Shown piece after piece: positions 18,377 to 27,635 of a stretch of 64,000 nt of DNA. Source of the stretch: Plantibacter sp. VKM Ac-2880 (GTDB lineage: Bacteria > Actinomycetota > Actinomycetes > Actinomycetales > Microbacteriaceae). Position numbers and translations under genes: made by a program. How positions within the stretch are numbered: position 1 is the stretch's first letter; the number at the start of each line of letters is the position of its first letter. The stretch lies in contig NZ_JADKSJ010000001.1 in assembly GCF_015351235.1 (NCBI RefSeq), positions 1,505,668 through 1,569,667 of the forward strand. Direction: 5' to 3'. The notes under the pieces were generated by a model, which saw nothing but the letters and a program-made list of their open reading frames with translations, did no database searches and was not told the DNA's origin.

Positions 18377-19966
18377 TCAGACCCACGACGGCAACCAGGC
18401 GTGGAGGTGCCAGAACCAGTACGGAACGGTGATCGCGGTCCAGAGGGGATACCAGAAGACACTCAGGAGCGTGGTGATCGTCACGAACACGCCGATCACC
18501 CCGACGCCGGCGATCCGGCGCTCCTCCGGATCGTCCCTCGCCCCGAGGATCTTCCCGACGGCGAAGACGAGCGCGAGGATCAGATACGGCTCGAACACGA
18601 TCGTGTAGAACTGGAACACCGTGCGGTTCAGGTACAGCAGCCACGGGAGGTACCCGGCCGCGACGCCGAGCACGATGAGCCCCACCTGCCATTCTCGGTA
18701 GCGGACGAGACGGTAGACGCAGTACCCGAGGGCGACGGCGGCCCCCCACCAGATGAGCGGGTTCCCGATCGAGGTGATCGCCGAGGAGCAGGCGTCCCAG
18801 GCGCAGCCGTCGGTCCCCATCGCTGGGGACTGGTAGTACATGCTCGTCGGCCGGATCATGAGCAACCAGCCGAGCGGGTTCGCCGCGTACGGGTGCGGTG
18901 TGCTCAACCCGACGTGGAAGCCGTACGCGCTCTGGTGGTAGTGGACGAGGCTCTGGAGCCAGTGGGGGACCCAGGCGAAGGTGCCCGTCCACGCGTTGCC
19001 GACGGCGTTCGCCCACTGCCGGTCATAGCCGCCCGAGGTGAGGATCCATCCCGACCAGCTCGCGAGGTACACCACCGCGGCGACCGGGACCAGCGTCAGG
19101 AAGGAGACCGGACCCTGCTTGAGGACCGCGGCGCTCGCCCAGAGGCTGAGCCCGAGGCGGCGGCGGAGCAGGAGGTCGGTGACGATGACGTACAGGCCGA
19201 ACGCGGCGAGGAAGTACAGGCCGTTCCACTTGACCGCCGTCGCCGCACCGAACGCCACCCCGGCGGCGAGGAGCCAGGGGCGCCACCAGAGCACGGGACC
19301 CCAGGCCGGTTCAGCGCCACCGGAACGGAGCGAGGCGAGTTTCGCTGCGAGCCGGGACGCGTGCCAGGAGCGGTCCAGCAGGATCGCACCGAACCCGGCC
19401 AGCACGAACAGCATCACGAAGTTGTCGAGCAGCGACACCCGAGCCATGACGATGGCGTGTCCGTCGATGGCGAACAGGAACCCGGCGAGGACCGCGAGGA
19501 TCGACGAGGTGAACAGACGCTTCGCGATCAGGGTCACGAGGAGCACCGCCAGGGTGCCGGCGATGACGGTGGAGATCCGCCATCCGGTGCTGTCGTCGAT
19601 GCCGAAGACGGCGATGCCGAGGGCGATCAGCCATTTGCCGAGTGGCGGGTGGACGACATAGGACGGGTTCGTGCTCGGGTCGCCAGCGTCACCGTTGGCG
19701 AAGCCCTCGTCCGCCCCGTCCGGCCAGGTGCTCTCGTACCCGTTCAGCCACAACGACCACGAGTCCTTCACGTAGAACGTCTCGTCGAAGACGAGCGAGT
19801 GCGGGTGGCCGAGGTTCCAGAACCGCAGGATGAAGGCGAGGAGGGTGACTGCTGCAGGGCCGCCCCAGATCCACAGCTTCCGGCGGCGCTCGGTGCGGAG
19901 CATCCGCTCCCACCAACGGTCGAGGCGCGATCCCGTCACGGGGGCTTCCAGGAGATCGACCGACAC
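18377..19966 (-). CDS. Dolichyl/polyprenyl-phosphate-mannose protein mannosyltransferase (PMT, GT39)
   Basis: 529 residues with about eleven membrane helices. The first extracytoplasmic loop carries the GT39 catalytic Asp-Glu pair in LVFDETFYVKDSW (about residues 61-62). Further PMT motifs are VHPPLGKWLIALG, MARVSLLDNFVM and VKWNGLYFLAAFGLY. It transfers mannose from polyprenyl-phosphate-mannose to Ser/Thr of secreted proteins during Sec export. The open frame extends to 20284, but that part is antisense to rsmI and has no homology; the GTG at 19966 begins the conserved part. It is divergent from rsmI, with 39 bp between the starts. Confidence 0.9.
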   Translation of the reverse strand: MSVDLLEAPVTGSRLDRWWERMLRTERRRKLWIWGGPAAVTLLAFILRFWNLGHPHSLVFDETFYVKDSWSLWLNGYESTWPDGADEGFANGDAGDPSTNPSYVVHPPLGKWLIALGIAVFGIDDSTGWRISTVIAGTLAVLLVTLIAKRLFTSSILAVLAGFLFAIDGHAIVMARVSLLDNFVMLFVLAGFGAILLDRSWHASRLAAKLASLRSGGAEPAWGPVLWWRPWLLAAGVAFGAATAVKWNGLYFLAAFGLYVIVTDLLLRRRLGLSLWASAAVLKQGPVSFLTLVPVAAVVYLASWSGWILTSGGYDRQWANAVGNAWTGTFAWVPHWLQSLVHYHQSAYGFHVGLSTPHPYAANPLGWLLMIRPTSMYYQSPAMGTDGCAWDACSSAITSIGNPLIWWGAAVALGYCVYRLVRYREWQVGLIVLGVAAGYLPWLLYLNRTVFQFYTIVFEPYLILALVFAVGKILGARDDPEERRIAGVGVIGVFVTITTLLSVFWYPLWTAITVPYWFWHLHAWLPSWV

Positions 19967-20005
19967 CGTCTCATCTAACCACCCGGCCGGTGGGAGACTG
20001 GTCCG

Positions 20006-20863
20006 GTGATCATCCTCGGCGCGACCCCCATCGGCAACCTCGGCGACGCGTCGCCCCGACTCCGTGAGGCGTTGGCCACCGCGGAGGTCATCGTCGCCGA
20101 GGACACCCGGACGGCGATCCACCTCCTGCGGGCGCTCGGCGTGGAGTCGCGCCCCCGGCTCATCGCCATGCACGACCACAACGAGCGGGAGCGCGCCGCC
20201 GAGATCGTCGAACTCGCCCGCGAGACCGACGTGCTCGTCCTGAGCGACGCCGGCATGCCGACCGTGTCCGACCCCGGGTTCCACCTCGTGGACGCGGCCG
20301 CCACGGCGGACGTCCAGGTCACGGCGATCCCCGGACCGTCCGCGGTCGTCACGGCGCTCGCCGTCTCCGGGCTCGCGACGGACCGGTTCACCTTCGAGGG
20401 CTTCCTGCCGCGCAAGCCGGGCGACCGTCGGAGCGCCCTCCGCGCCCTCGCGACGGAACCGCGGACGATGGTCTTCTTCGAATCGCCCAACCGACTCGCC
20501 TCCTCACTCGAGGACGTTGCAGCGGTCCTCGGTGCCGACCGCCGGGTCGCCGTCTGCCGGGAGCTCACGAAGCTGTTCGAGGAGGTCAAGCGCGGAACGG
20601 CCGCGGAGCTCGCCGTCTGGGCCTCGGGCGGGGTGAAGGGCGAGATCTGCATCGTCATCGCCGGTGCCGAGGCCGTCGAGGCCGATCCCGACACCGCGCT
20701 CGAGCAGGTGCTCGCCCTCGTGGCCTCCGGTACGCGCCTGAAGGACGCCTCGAACGAGGTCGCCGAAGCCACGGGCCTGTCGAAGCGCGACCTCTACCAG
20801 GCGGCCCTGGCCGCACGCCCGCCGAAGACGGCACCGGGCTCGGAGCGGCGCCCCACGCCGTAA
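20006..20863 (+). CDS. rsmI: 16S rRNA (cytidine1402-2'-O)-methyltransferase
   Basis: 285 residues, tetrapyrrole-methylase fold. MIILGATPIGNLGD at the N-terminus, EDTRTAIHLLRALG, MHDHNE, LSDAGMPTVSDPG, AIPGPSAVVTAL, and FEGFLPRKPGDR are the RsmI signature. It methylates the ribose of C1402 in the decoding centre. The GTG at 20006 begins exactly at the conserved start; no Shine-Dalgarno is visible, and a weak GAGACT -10-like box ends six bases upstream. Confidence 0.93.
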   Translation: MIILGATPIGNLGDASPRLREALATAEVIVAEDTRTAIHLLRALGVESRPRLIAMHDHNERERAAEIVELARETDVLVLSDAGMPTVSDPGFHLVDAAATADVQVTAIPGPSAVVTALAVSGLATDRFTFEGFLPRKPGDRRSALRALATEPRTMVFFESPNRLASSLEDVAAVLGADRRVAVCRELTKLFEEVKRGTAAELAVWASGGVKGEICIVIAGAEAVEADPDTALEQVLALVASGTRLKDASNEVAEATGLSKRDLYQAALAARPPKTAPGSERRPTP

Positions 20864-20891
20864 CAGGCACGAGCGCGGTGCCCGCTCGTCC

Positions 20892-20897
20892 TAGGAT
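20892..20897 (+). promoter_or_regulatory. -10 box TAGGAT before metG, leaderless arrangement
   Basis: TAGGAT ends seven bases before the metG ATG at 20905, with no ribosome site between. It supports this start over the upstream in-frame ATG at 20878. Confidence 0.5.
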
Positions 20898-20904
20898 TGA
20901 CCCC

Positions 20905-22485
20905 ATGGCCGACGGCACCTCGTTCTACATCACCACGCCCATCTTCTACGTCAACGATGCTCCGCACATCGGGCACGCGTACACGGAGGTGGCCGCCGAC
21001 GTCCTCGCGCGCTGGCACCGTCAGGCCGGCGACCGCACCTGGTTCCTCACCGGGACGGACGAGCACGGCCAGAAGATCCTGCGCACGGCGACCGCGAACG
21101 GCGTGACGCCGAAGGAGTGGGCGGACCGCCTCGTCAGCGAGTCCTGGTACCCGCTGCTCGACACCATCGACATCTCGAACGACGACTTCATCCGCACGAC
21201 CGACGAGCGCCACGAGCAGAACGTCCAGCTCTTCCTGCAGCGTCTGTACGACGCCGGGTACATCTACACGGGTGAGTTCGAGGGCTACTACTGCGTCGGG
21301 TGCGAGGAGTACAAGCAGGAGAGCGATCTCGTCCAGGGCACCGGCGAGTACGTCGGCCAGCTCGTCTGCGCGATCCACTCCAAGCCCGTCGAACTGCTGC
21401 AGGAGAGCAACTACTTCTTCCGCATGAGCGACTTCGCGGAGCGACTGCTCGCCCTCTACGAGGAACGTCCCGAGTTCGTGCAGCCGGAATCGGCACGCAA
21501 CGAGGTCATCCAGTTCGTCCGCCAGGGCCTGAAGGACCTCTCCATCTCGCGCTCCACCTTCGACTGGGGCATCAAGGTCCCGTGGGACGAGAGCCACGTC
21601 GTCTACGTGTGGTTCGACGCCCTGCTCAACTACATCACCGCAGCCGGGTACGGCTCCGACGAGGCGGCGTTCGCCGAGCGCTGGCCGGCCACGCAGATCG
21701 TCGGCAAGGACATCCTCCGGTTCCACGCCGTCATCTGGCCGGCCATGCTCATGGCCGCCGGGCTGGAGGTGCCGAAGCGCGTCTTCGGTCACGGCTGGTT
21801 GCTCGTCGGCGGCGAGAAGATGTCGAAGTCGAAGCTCACCGGGATCGCGCCCAGCGAGATCACCGACACCTTCGGATCCGACGCGTTCCGCTACTACTTC
21901 ATGCGCGCCATCGCCTTCGGCCAGGACGGATCCTTCAGCTGGGAGGACCTCTCGGCGCGCTACCAGGCCGAACTCGCGAACGGCTTCGGCAACCTCGCCT
22001 CCCGCGTGCTGGCCATGGTCACCCGCTACTTCGAGGGCGTCGTGCCGCCGAGCGGCCCCGCCGAGCCGGCCGACATCGCGATCCAGGAGACCGTCGCCCG
22101 CGCCGCCGTGGACGCCGACGCCGCCATCGAGCGACTCGCCATCCAGGACGCGCTCGCCGCCATCTGGCGGATCGTCGACGAGCTGAACGGCTACATCACC
22201 GAGCAGGAGCCGTGGGCACTCGCAAAGGACGAGGCGAAGCGCGAACGCCTCGGCACCGTCCTCGCCACCGCGGTCGAAGGGCTCCGCGCCCTGTCGGTGC
22301 TGCTGCACCCCTTCGTCCCGAAGGCGACCACGAAGCTCTGGACCGCGCTCGGCGTCGAGGACGCCCTGGGTCAGCTCGGCGCGCAGCTCATCAGCGAGGT
22401 CGGCACCTGGGGTCAGGTCCCCGCCGGCACCACGGTGGCCGGCCTCGAGCCGCTGTTCCCGCGGATCGAGGCCGTCGCGGAATGA
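20905..22485 (+). CDS. metG: Methionyl-tRNA synthetase
   Basis: 526 residues, class I synthetase charging tRNA-Met. The HIGH motif is PHIGHAY (residues 14-20 region), the KMSKS loop is GEKMSKSKLTG, and the CP domain has YCVGCEEY plus VCAIHSKPVE in the zinc-knuckle position, as in the shorter MetG type. The anticodon-binding helical domain follows, and there is no C-terminal tRNA-binding EMAP domain. Its stop overlaps the tatD start (ATGA), beginning the conserved metG-tatD-rsmA order. Confidence 0.95.
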   Translation: MADGTSFYITTPIFYVNDAPHIGHAYTEVAADVLARWHRQAGDRTWFLTGTDEHGQKILRTATANGVTPKEWADRLVSESWYPLLDTIDISNDDFIRTTDERHEQNVQLFLQRLYDAGYIYTGEFEGYYCVGCEEYKQESDLVQGTGEYVGQLVCAIHSKPVELLQESNYFFRMSDFAERLLALYEERPEFVQPESARNEVIQFVRQGLKDLSISRSTFDWGIKVPWDESHVVYVWFDALLNYITAAGYGSDEAAFAERWPATQIVGKDILRFHAVIWPAMLMAAGLEVPKRVFGHGWLLVGGEKMSKSKLTGIAPSEITDTFGSDAFRYYFMRAIAFGQDGSFSWEDLSARYQAELANGFGNLASRVLAMVTRYFEGVVPPSGPAEPADIAIQETVARAAVDADAAIERLAIQDALAAIWRIVDELNGYITEQEPWALAKDEAKRERLGTVLATAVEGLRALSVLLHPFVPKATTKLWTALGVEDALGQLGAQLISEVGTWGQVPAGTTVAGLEPLFPRIEAVAE

Positions 22486-23387
22486 GCGAGGGCGTCGAAC
22501 CGGATCCAGCCGCCACGCCGCATCTGCGACAGCGCGAGGCGGGGGAGCGCAAGCAGCTGAGCTACCCCGAGAGCCCCGAGCCGCTGCCGGTGGCCGTGTA
22601 CGACAACCACACCCACCTCGAGCACGCCGACGGCGACGCGCCGCTGACGCCGACGGAGCACCTCGACCGCGCGGTCGCCGTCGGTGTCCGTGGGATCGTG
22701 CAGGTCGGCACCGACGTCGAGACCTCGCGCTGGTCGGCTGCGCTCGCGGCCCGCGATCCACGCGTCCTCGCGGCCGTGGCGATCCACCCGAACGACGCTC
22801 CGGACCTCGACCGCGCCGGAACACTCGACGACGCGCTGGCCGAGATCGACCGCCTGGCAGCCCAACCCCGTGTCCGCGCCGTGGGCGAGACCGGCCTCGA
22901 CTTCTTCCGCACCGAGGACGATGGCCGAGCAGCGCAGTCCGCCTCCTTCGAGGCGCACATCGCGATCGCGAAGCGGCACGGCATCGCTCTGCAGATCCAC
23001 GACCGCGACGCCCACGACGAGGTCGTCGAGACCCTGCTGCGCGTCGGGGCTCCGGAGCGCACCGTCTTCCACTGCTTCTCCGGGGGCCGCGAGCTCGCAG
23101 CGCTCTGCGCCGAGCACGGCTGGTACGCCTCGTTCGCCGGCACCGTGACGTTCAAGAACGCCGTCCCGTTGCGCGAGGCGCTCGAGGTCATGCCCCGCGA
23201 GCTCGTGATGGTCGAGACCGACGCGCCGTACCTCACGCCGGCGCCGTTCCGCGGTCGGCCCAACGCCCCCTATCTGCTGCCGCACACGGTCCGTGGCATG
23301 GCCGCGCACCTCGGCGCGGACCTCGAGGGGTTCGCGACGCAGCTCGCCACGAACACCGAGCGGGTCTACGGCTCCTGGTCCGACTGA
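22482..23387 (+). CDS. tatD: TatD family metal-dependent hydrolase (DNase)
   Basis: 301 residues, TIM-barrel amidohydrolase-like. Metal ligands are visible in DNHTHLEHA (HxH), GETGLDFFR (Glu), LQIHDRDAHDE (His), FHCFSGG (His) and VETDAPYLTP (Asp). The family has 3'-5' exonuclease activity on DNA with two divalent metals. An N-terminal extension of about 40 polar residues precedes the barrel; the start is set by the ATGA overlap with metG. rsmA follows 62 bp later. Confidence 0.92.
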   Translation: MSEGVEPDPAATPHLRQREAGERKQLSYPESPEPLPVAVYDNHTHLEHADGDAPLTPTEHLDRAVAVGVRGIVQVGTDVETSRWSAALAARDPRVLAAVAIHPNDAPDLDRAGTLDDALAEIDRLAAQPRVRAVGETGLDFFRTEDDGRAAQSASFEAHIAIAKRHGIALQIHDRDAHDEVVETLLRVGAPERTVFHCFSGGRELAALCAEHGWYASFAGTVTFKNAVPLREALEVMPRELVMVETDAPYLTPAPFRGRPNAPYLLPHTVRGMAAHLGADLEGFATQLATNTERVYGSWSD

Positions 23388-23437
23388 CCGCCGGGCGGCC
23401 TGGAGCCGTGGCGCGATCGGGGCCACCGGCGATCGGG

Positions 23438-23443
23438 GATACT
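23438..23443 (+). promoter_or_regulatory. -10-like box GATACT before rsmA
   Basis: GATACT ends six bases before the rsmA ATG; the spacer is GGGGGG, which could also serve as a very close ribosome site. A leaderless promoter or internal operon promoter is possible. Confidence 0.35.
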
Positions 23444-23449
23444 GGGGGG

Positions 23450-24301
23450 ATGACCGCTTCCGTCGCACTGCTCGGCCCAGCCGAGATCCGAGACCTCGCC
23501 ACCCTGCTCGACGTGACGCCGACGAAGAAGCTCGGTCAGAACTTCGTCATCGACGCGAACACCGTCCGCAAGATCGTCTCGGTCGCCCATGTCGCGCCGG
23601 GCGACGTGGTGGTGGAGATCGGTCCGGGACTCGGGTCGCTCACGCTGGGGCTTCTCGAGGCCGACGCGAGTGTCGTCGCGGTCGAGATCGACGGTCGCCT
23701 CGCCAAGCAGCTCCCGATCACCGTGGCGGAGATGGCGCCGGGCATGATCGACCGGCTGTCGGTCGTCCATGAGGACGCGCTCCGCATCGAGGAACTCCCC
23801 GCGCTCCCGAACCGGCTCGTCGCCAACCTGCCGTACAACATCTCCGTGCCGGTCCTGCTGCACTTCCTCGAACACTTCACCTCGCTCACCGCCGGCGTCG
23901 TCATGGTGCAGGCGGAGGTCGGGTACCGGCTGGCCGCGGTCCCCGGGAGCAAGGTCTACGGCGCTCCGAGCGCGAAGGCGGCCTGGTACGGGGCGTGGCG
24001 CATCGCCGGACAGGTCAGCCGCCAGGTGTTCTGGCCGATCCCGAACGTCGACTCCGTCCTGGTGGGCTTCGAACGACGGAGCGACGTGATCGGCACCGAG
24101 CAGGAGCGGGTCGAGACGTTCGCGCTCATCGACGCCGCCTTCCAGCAACGCCGGAAGATGCTCCGCCAGGCGCTCGGCAACGTCCTCGGCAGCTCGCAGG
24201 CGGCCACGGAGCGCATGGAGGCCGCCGGGGTCAAGCCGACCGCGCGCGGCGAGGAACTCACCGTCCACGACTTCCTGTCGATCGTCCGCGCAGGGCGATA
24301 G
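23450..24301 (+). CDS. rsmA: 16S rRNA (adenine1518/1519-N6)-dimethyltransferase
   Basis: 283 residues (KsgA). Motifs: PTKKLGQNFVID, SAM-binding VVEIGPGLGSLT, acidic VAVEIDGRLA, and the catalytic NLPYNISVPV. It dimethylates two adenines in the 3' terminal hairpin of 16S rRNA. The ATG at 23450 is used since homology begins there; the frame extends 14 codons further without conservation. It lies in the metG-tatD-rsmA-(AKR)-ispE run. Confidence 0.95.
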   Translation: MTASVALLGPAEIRDLATLLDVTPTKKLGQNFVIDANTVRKIVSVAHVAPGDVVVEIGPGLGSLTLGLLEADASVVAVEIDGRLAKQLPITVAEMAPGMIDRLSVVHEDALRIEELPALPNRLVANLPYNISVPVLLHFLEHFTSLTAGVVMVQAEVGYRLAAVPGSKVYGAPSAKAAWYGAWRIAGQVSRQVFWPIPNVDSVLVGFERRSDVIGTEQERVETFALIDAAFQQRRKMLRQALGNVLGSSQAATERMEAAGVKPTARGEELTVHDFLSIVRAGR

Positions 24302-24304
24302 CGT
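24299..24304 (+). promoter_or_regulatory. -10 box TAGCGT before the aldo/keto reductase
   Basis: TAGCGT overlaps the rsmA stop codon and ends six bases before the next ATG, giving a possible leaderless promoter inside the run. Confidence 0.45.
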
Positions 24305-24310
24305 TGGCGC

Positions 24311-25378
24311 ATGACCGCTGATGCTCGTTTCCCCCTGAACGTCCCCGACATCCACCGCCCGTACGCCGCGGCCGACGACCGCTACGCGCGGAACGACTAC
24401 CGCCAGGTGGGCACCTCCGGGCTCTTCCTGCCGCCGATCTCGCTCGGCCTCTGGTACAACTTCGGCGACAACCGGCCCTTCGACGGACAGCGTGCCCTCC
24501 TCCGGCACGCGTTCGACCACGGGATCACCCACTTCGACCTCGCGAACAACTACGGGCCGCCCTATGGTTCGGCGGAGACGAACTTCGGTCGCATGATGCG
24601 TGAGGACTTCGGCCCGTACCGCAACGAGCTCATCATCTCCTCGAAGGCCGGCTACGACTTCTGGCCAGGCCCGTACGGCAACTTCGGTTCGAAGAAGTAC
24701 CTGACCGCGAGCCTCGACGAGTCGCTCGAGCGCATGGGGCTCGACTACGTCGACATCTTCTACTCGCACCGGGTCGATGAGGTGACGCCCATCGAGGAGA
24801 CGGTCGGTGCGCTCGACGCGATCGTGCGCTCGGGGAAGGCGCTGTACGTCGGCATCTCGTCCTACTCGGCCGAACGGACCGCGGCCGCCCACGCCGCCGC
24901 CCGTGAGCTCGGGACACCCCTCGTGATCCACCAGCCCTCGTACTCGATCCTGAACCGCTGGGTGGAGGACGGGCTCACCGAGGTGCTCACCGAGACCGGC
25001 CTCGGCGCGATCGCCTTCGTGCCGCTCGCCCAGGGCCTCCTCACCGACAAGTACCTCGGGGAGGGTCCTGCAGAGCGCGCGACGAACCGCCCGTCACTGC
25101 CGGACCGCCAGGTCAGCGAGGAGATGGCGACGCGGTTGCGGTCCTTGAACGACATCGCGACCGAGCGTGGCCAGACGCTCGCGCAGATGTCCCTGGCCTG
25201 GGTGCTCAACAACCCGGCGATCACCTCCGCGCTCATCGGCGCCTCCCGGCCGGAGCAGCTCGACGAGAACCTCGCCGCGCTCGACGGCCCGGCGTTCACG
25301 ACCGAGGAGCTCGAGGAGATCGACCGGCTCGCCGAGGGCGCGGACGTCAACATCTGGGCGGACTCCTCGGACAAGTAG
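24311..25378 (+). CDS. Aldo/keto reductase, YghZ/L-glyceraldehyde-3-phosphate reductase subfamily
   Basis: 355 residues, NADPH-dependent TIM-barrel oxidoreductase. The YghZ subfamily pattern is clear: YRQVGTSGLFLPPISLGLWYNFG, THFDLANNYGPPYGSAETNFG (catalytic Tyr), ISSKAGYDFWPGPYGNFGSKKYL (Lys), YSHRVDEVTPIEET (His), VGISSYS and the cofactor-binding SALIGASRPEQL. YghZ relatives reduce methylglyoxal and L-glyceraldehyde 3-phosphate; the substrate here is inferred. It sits between rsmA and ispE, where it is not part of the usual actinobacterial order. Confidence 0.9.
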   Translation: MTADARFPLNVPDIHRPYAAADDRYARNDYRQVGTSGLFLPPISLGLWYNFGDNRPFDGQRALLRHAFDHGITHFDLANNYGPPYGSAETNFGRMMREDFGPYRNELIISSKAGYDFWPGPYGNFGSKKYLTASLDESLERMGLDYVDIFYSHRVDEVTPIEETVGALDAIVRSGKALYVGISSYSAERTAAAHAAARELGTPLVIHQPSYSILNRWVEDGLTEVLTETGLGAIAFVPLAQGLLTDKYLGEGPAERATNRPSLPDRQVSEEMATRLRSLNDIATERGQTLAQMSLAWVLNNPAITSALIGASRPEQLDENLAALDGPAFTTEELEEIDRLAEGADVNIWADSSDK

Positions 25379-25406
25379 GGCGGTCCGGGGCGGTTCCCGG
25401 ATCGAC

Positions 25407-25412
25407 TAACTT
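25407..25412 (+). promoter_or_regulatory. -10 box TAACTT before ispE, leaderless arrangement
   Basis: TAACTT ends six bases before the ispE ATG; the spacer GGAACA contains no convincing ribosome site. Confidence 0.45.
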
Positions 25413-25418
25413 GGAACA

Positions 25419-26357
25419 ATGACCACCGAGGCCATCCTCAAGCACGTGCACGTGCGCGCTCCGGGGAAGATCAACGTCTTCCTGAAAGTCGGCGACGTGA
25501 TGGACGACGGCTACCACGACGTCGCGACCGCCTACCAGGCGATCTCCTTGTACGAGGACGTGCACGCGTACCCGGCCGACGACTTCAGCGTGTCGTTCTC
25601 GGGGTCCGTCGACGTCTCCGGGGTGCCGACCGACACGAGCAACCTGGCCATCCGCGCCGCGAAGGCGCTCGCGAGGCGGACCGGGTTCCGTGGCGGCGTG
25701 CGCCTCGAGATCGAGAAGCACGTCCCGGTCGCCGGCGGGATGGGCGGTGGCTCGGCGGACGCCGCAGCCACCCTGCTCGCCTGTGACGCCCTCTGGGGCA
25801 CCGAGCGCAGCCGCGACGAGCTCCTGGCGCTGGCCGCCCGTCTCGGCGCGGACGTGCCGTTCGCGATGCTCGGCGGCACGGCCGTCGGCACCGGCCGAGG
25901 CGACCAGCTGAGCAGCGCGCTCGCGAAGGGGCAGTTCGAGTGGGTGCTCGCGCTCGCCGACTTCGGGATGTCGACGCCGCTGGTCTACCAGGAGCTGGAC
26001 GCGCACCGTGCGCGCCACATCCTCGACATCTCGCCGTCCGGTCGCCAGCCGACCGTCGACGCGGCGGTGCTCCAGGCGCTTCGGGCCGGCGACGCCCACC
26101 TGCTCGGCGACGTCCTCTACAACGACCTGCAAGCCGCCGCGTTGCAGCTGCGGCCCGTGCTCGGCGAGGTCCTCGAGTTCGGCGATTCGCAGGGTGCGCT
26201 CGGCAGCCTGGTCTCGGGCTCCGGCCCCACGATCGCCTTCCTCGCTGCGGACACCGACGACGCGCTGGAACTGCAGGTCACGCTCGCCTCGTCCGGGCTG
26301 AAGACCATCCGTGCACACGGTCCGGTGCACGGCGCCCGCATCATCTCGCAGCGCTGA
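25419..26357 (+). CDS. ispE: 4-diphosphocytidyl-2-C-methyl-D-erythritol kinase
   Basis: 312 residues, GHMP kinase of the MEP isoprenoid pathway; phosphorylates CDP-ME at the 2-hydroxyl. Visible are [31 protein letters not shown], the ATP-binding [17 protein letters not shown] (about residues 105-121), [19 protein letters not shown] and [10 protein letters not shown]. The last 17 bases overlap the end of the convergent ybdK-like gene. Confidence 0.95.
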   Translation: MTTEAILKHVHVRAPGKINVFLKVGDVMDDGYHDVATAYQAISLYEDVHAYPADDFSVSFSGSVDVSGVPTDTSNLAIRAAKALARRTGFRGGVRLEIEKHVPVAGGMGGGSADAAATLLACDALWGTERSRDELLALAARLGADVPFAMLGGTAVGTGRGDQLSSALAKGQFEWVLALADFGMSTPLVYQELDAHRARHILDISPSGRQPTVDAAVLQALRAGDAHLLGDVLYNDLQAAALQLRPVLGEVLEFGDSQGALGSLVSGSGPTIAFLAADTDDALELQVTLASSGLKTIRAHGPVHGARIISQR

Positions 26358-27474
26358 GATTCAACCCCGCCCGCTGCGAGCCGGTGGCTCCTCGGTCGTG
26401 CGTGGCCTGCACGGCGTCCAGGACCACATCCGTCATCCTGCCGCCGGCGGCCCGTGCAGCGCGTTGGCGCGCCGCGCCGGTCCCGCGCTCGAGGATGCGC
26501 TCGACCCCGTAGCCCACCACCGCCTGGTCACCGTTTCGGGCGAGTGCGGGACCCACCGCCGCGAGGAGCGCCCGGACGACCTCTTCTGCGGCACGCGGCT
26601 TTCCCGTGCCCGGGTCGACGAGGTGACCGCTCACACCCGATCGGCCCGCCCGCCAGGAAGCGATGCGGAGTGCCGCCGTCGGCACCGGCAGCGGCTCCGA
26701 TCCAGCGCGCCAGTCGTCGGCCGCCGTGTCGACCAGTCCTCGGACGAGTCCCGCGACCGTCACCGCGTCGTCCCGATCGAGGCAGACGTCGGCCACGCGG
26801 ACCTCGACGGTCGGCCAGGAACGAGACAATCGGGCGTCGAAGTAGAGCATGCCCGAATCGACCGGGCCGCCCGTGTCGAGCAGACACTGCTCGTATCGCT
26901 GGTAGGCGTCGACCGAACCGAAGAGATCGGTCGGGCCGGCGCAGGGCCAGCGCCCCCACGCCTGCGACCGGTAGCTCTGGTAACCCGTGTCCTCACCCTG
27001 CCAGAACGGTGAATTGGCGGTCAGGGCCAGGACGACGGGCAGCCAGACCCGGATGCGGTCGAGGATCGCGACGCCCTCCTCCTGCGGGGTGATCGACACG
27101 TGGATGTGGAACCCGCAGGTGAGGCTTTCGCGGCCCGTGATGCCGAACCGGTCCATGATGGTCCGGTACCGAGCGCTGTCGGCTGCGTGCGGGGTCGCAG
27201 CCACCGGAGAGGTGGCAAGCGCCACAGCGCGCGCACCGGCTGCCTGCGCCGCTGCATCCGCCCGCGCCCGACCGGCTGCGACGTCCTCATGGAGCCGCTC
27301 GAGCGTCCGATGTGGCCGGCTGACCGCCTCCACCATCTCCTGCTGGATCTCACCCGTCACGGCCACAGCGTCCTGGGGGGCGAGCGATCGAAGGGCCTGT
27401 CGCGCCACTGCGAGCGGTCGTCCGGTCCGGTCGTCCACGAGGAGCAGTTCTTCTTCAACACCGATGGATCTCAT
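26341..27474 (-). CDS. ybdK: YbdK-type carboxylate-amine ligase (GCS2 family)
   Basis: 377 residues, glutamate-cysteine-ligase-like ATP-dependent ligase. [11 protein letters not shown] at the start supplies the metal/ATP acidic cluster, [11 protein letters not shown] follows, and GFHIHVSI (about residues 122-129) is the GCS2 signature; [11 protein letters not shown] lies in the C-terminal half. YbdK-family proteins form gamma-glutamyl-type amide bonds, often with weak glutamate-cysteine ligase activity; the natural substrate is uncertain. It is divergent from an N-acetylglutaminylglutamine-type amidotransferase, which suggests both act on a small glutamyl peptide. The start has GGAG nine bases upstream. 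The 3' end overlaps ispE by 17 bases. Confidence 0.88.
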   Translation of the reverse strand: MRSIGVEEELLLVDDRTGRPLAVARQALRSLAPQDAVAVTGEIQQEMVEAVSRPHRTLERLHEDVAAGRARADAAAQAAGARAVALATSPVAATPHAADSARYRTIMDRFGITGRESLTCGFHIHVSITPQEEGVAILDRIRVWLPVVLALTANSPFWQGEDTGYQSYRSQAWGRWPCAGPTDLFGSVDAYQRYEQCLLDTGGPVDSGMLYFDARLSRSWPTVEVRVADVCLDRDDAVTVAGLVRGLVDTAADDWRAGSEPLPVPTAALRIASWRAGRSGVSGHLVDPGTGKPRAAEEVVRALLAAVGPALARNGDQAVVGYGVERILERGTGAARQRAARAAGGRMTDVVLDAVQATHDRGATGSQRAGLNLSAAR

Positions 27475-27635
27475 GCTGCGAGTCTCCGGCCGCGCGGGGG
27501 CACGCGATCGGCTCTTGCAATCCTCGGATCCAGCAGGTATGTGAGCGTATATCCCGGGAGCCGGGAGAAGTCCAGCGTCGAACGCGGTCCATCCCAGGAC
27601 GCGATGGTGGAGCAGACGACGATACGGAGGACCCG
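27475..27635. promoter_or_regulatory. Divergent control region between ybdK-like and asnB-like genes
   Basis: 161 bp separate the two start codons. A GGAGG ribosome site at about 27620 serves the amidotransferase. I could not assign convincing -35/-10 pairs. Shared regulation of the two genes is plausible from the arrangement. Confidence 0.3.

Noticed and set aside
17006-19978. Plus-strand open frame of 990 codons
   Set aside because: It overlaps gdx in another frame and runs antisense to the YeiH-like and mannosyltransferase genes; both of those have clear homology, this frame has none.
19967-20284. Upstream extension of the mannosyltransferase frame
   Set aside because: The extra 106 codons are antisense to rsmI and unlike any PMT N-terminus; homology begins at the GTG at 19966.
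20864-20904. T-box leader before metG (and before hisS at 59979-60030)
   Set aside because: Both gaps are about 50 bp or shorter, too small for a T-box, and lack the conserved antiterminator sequence.
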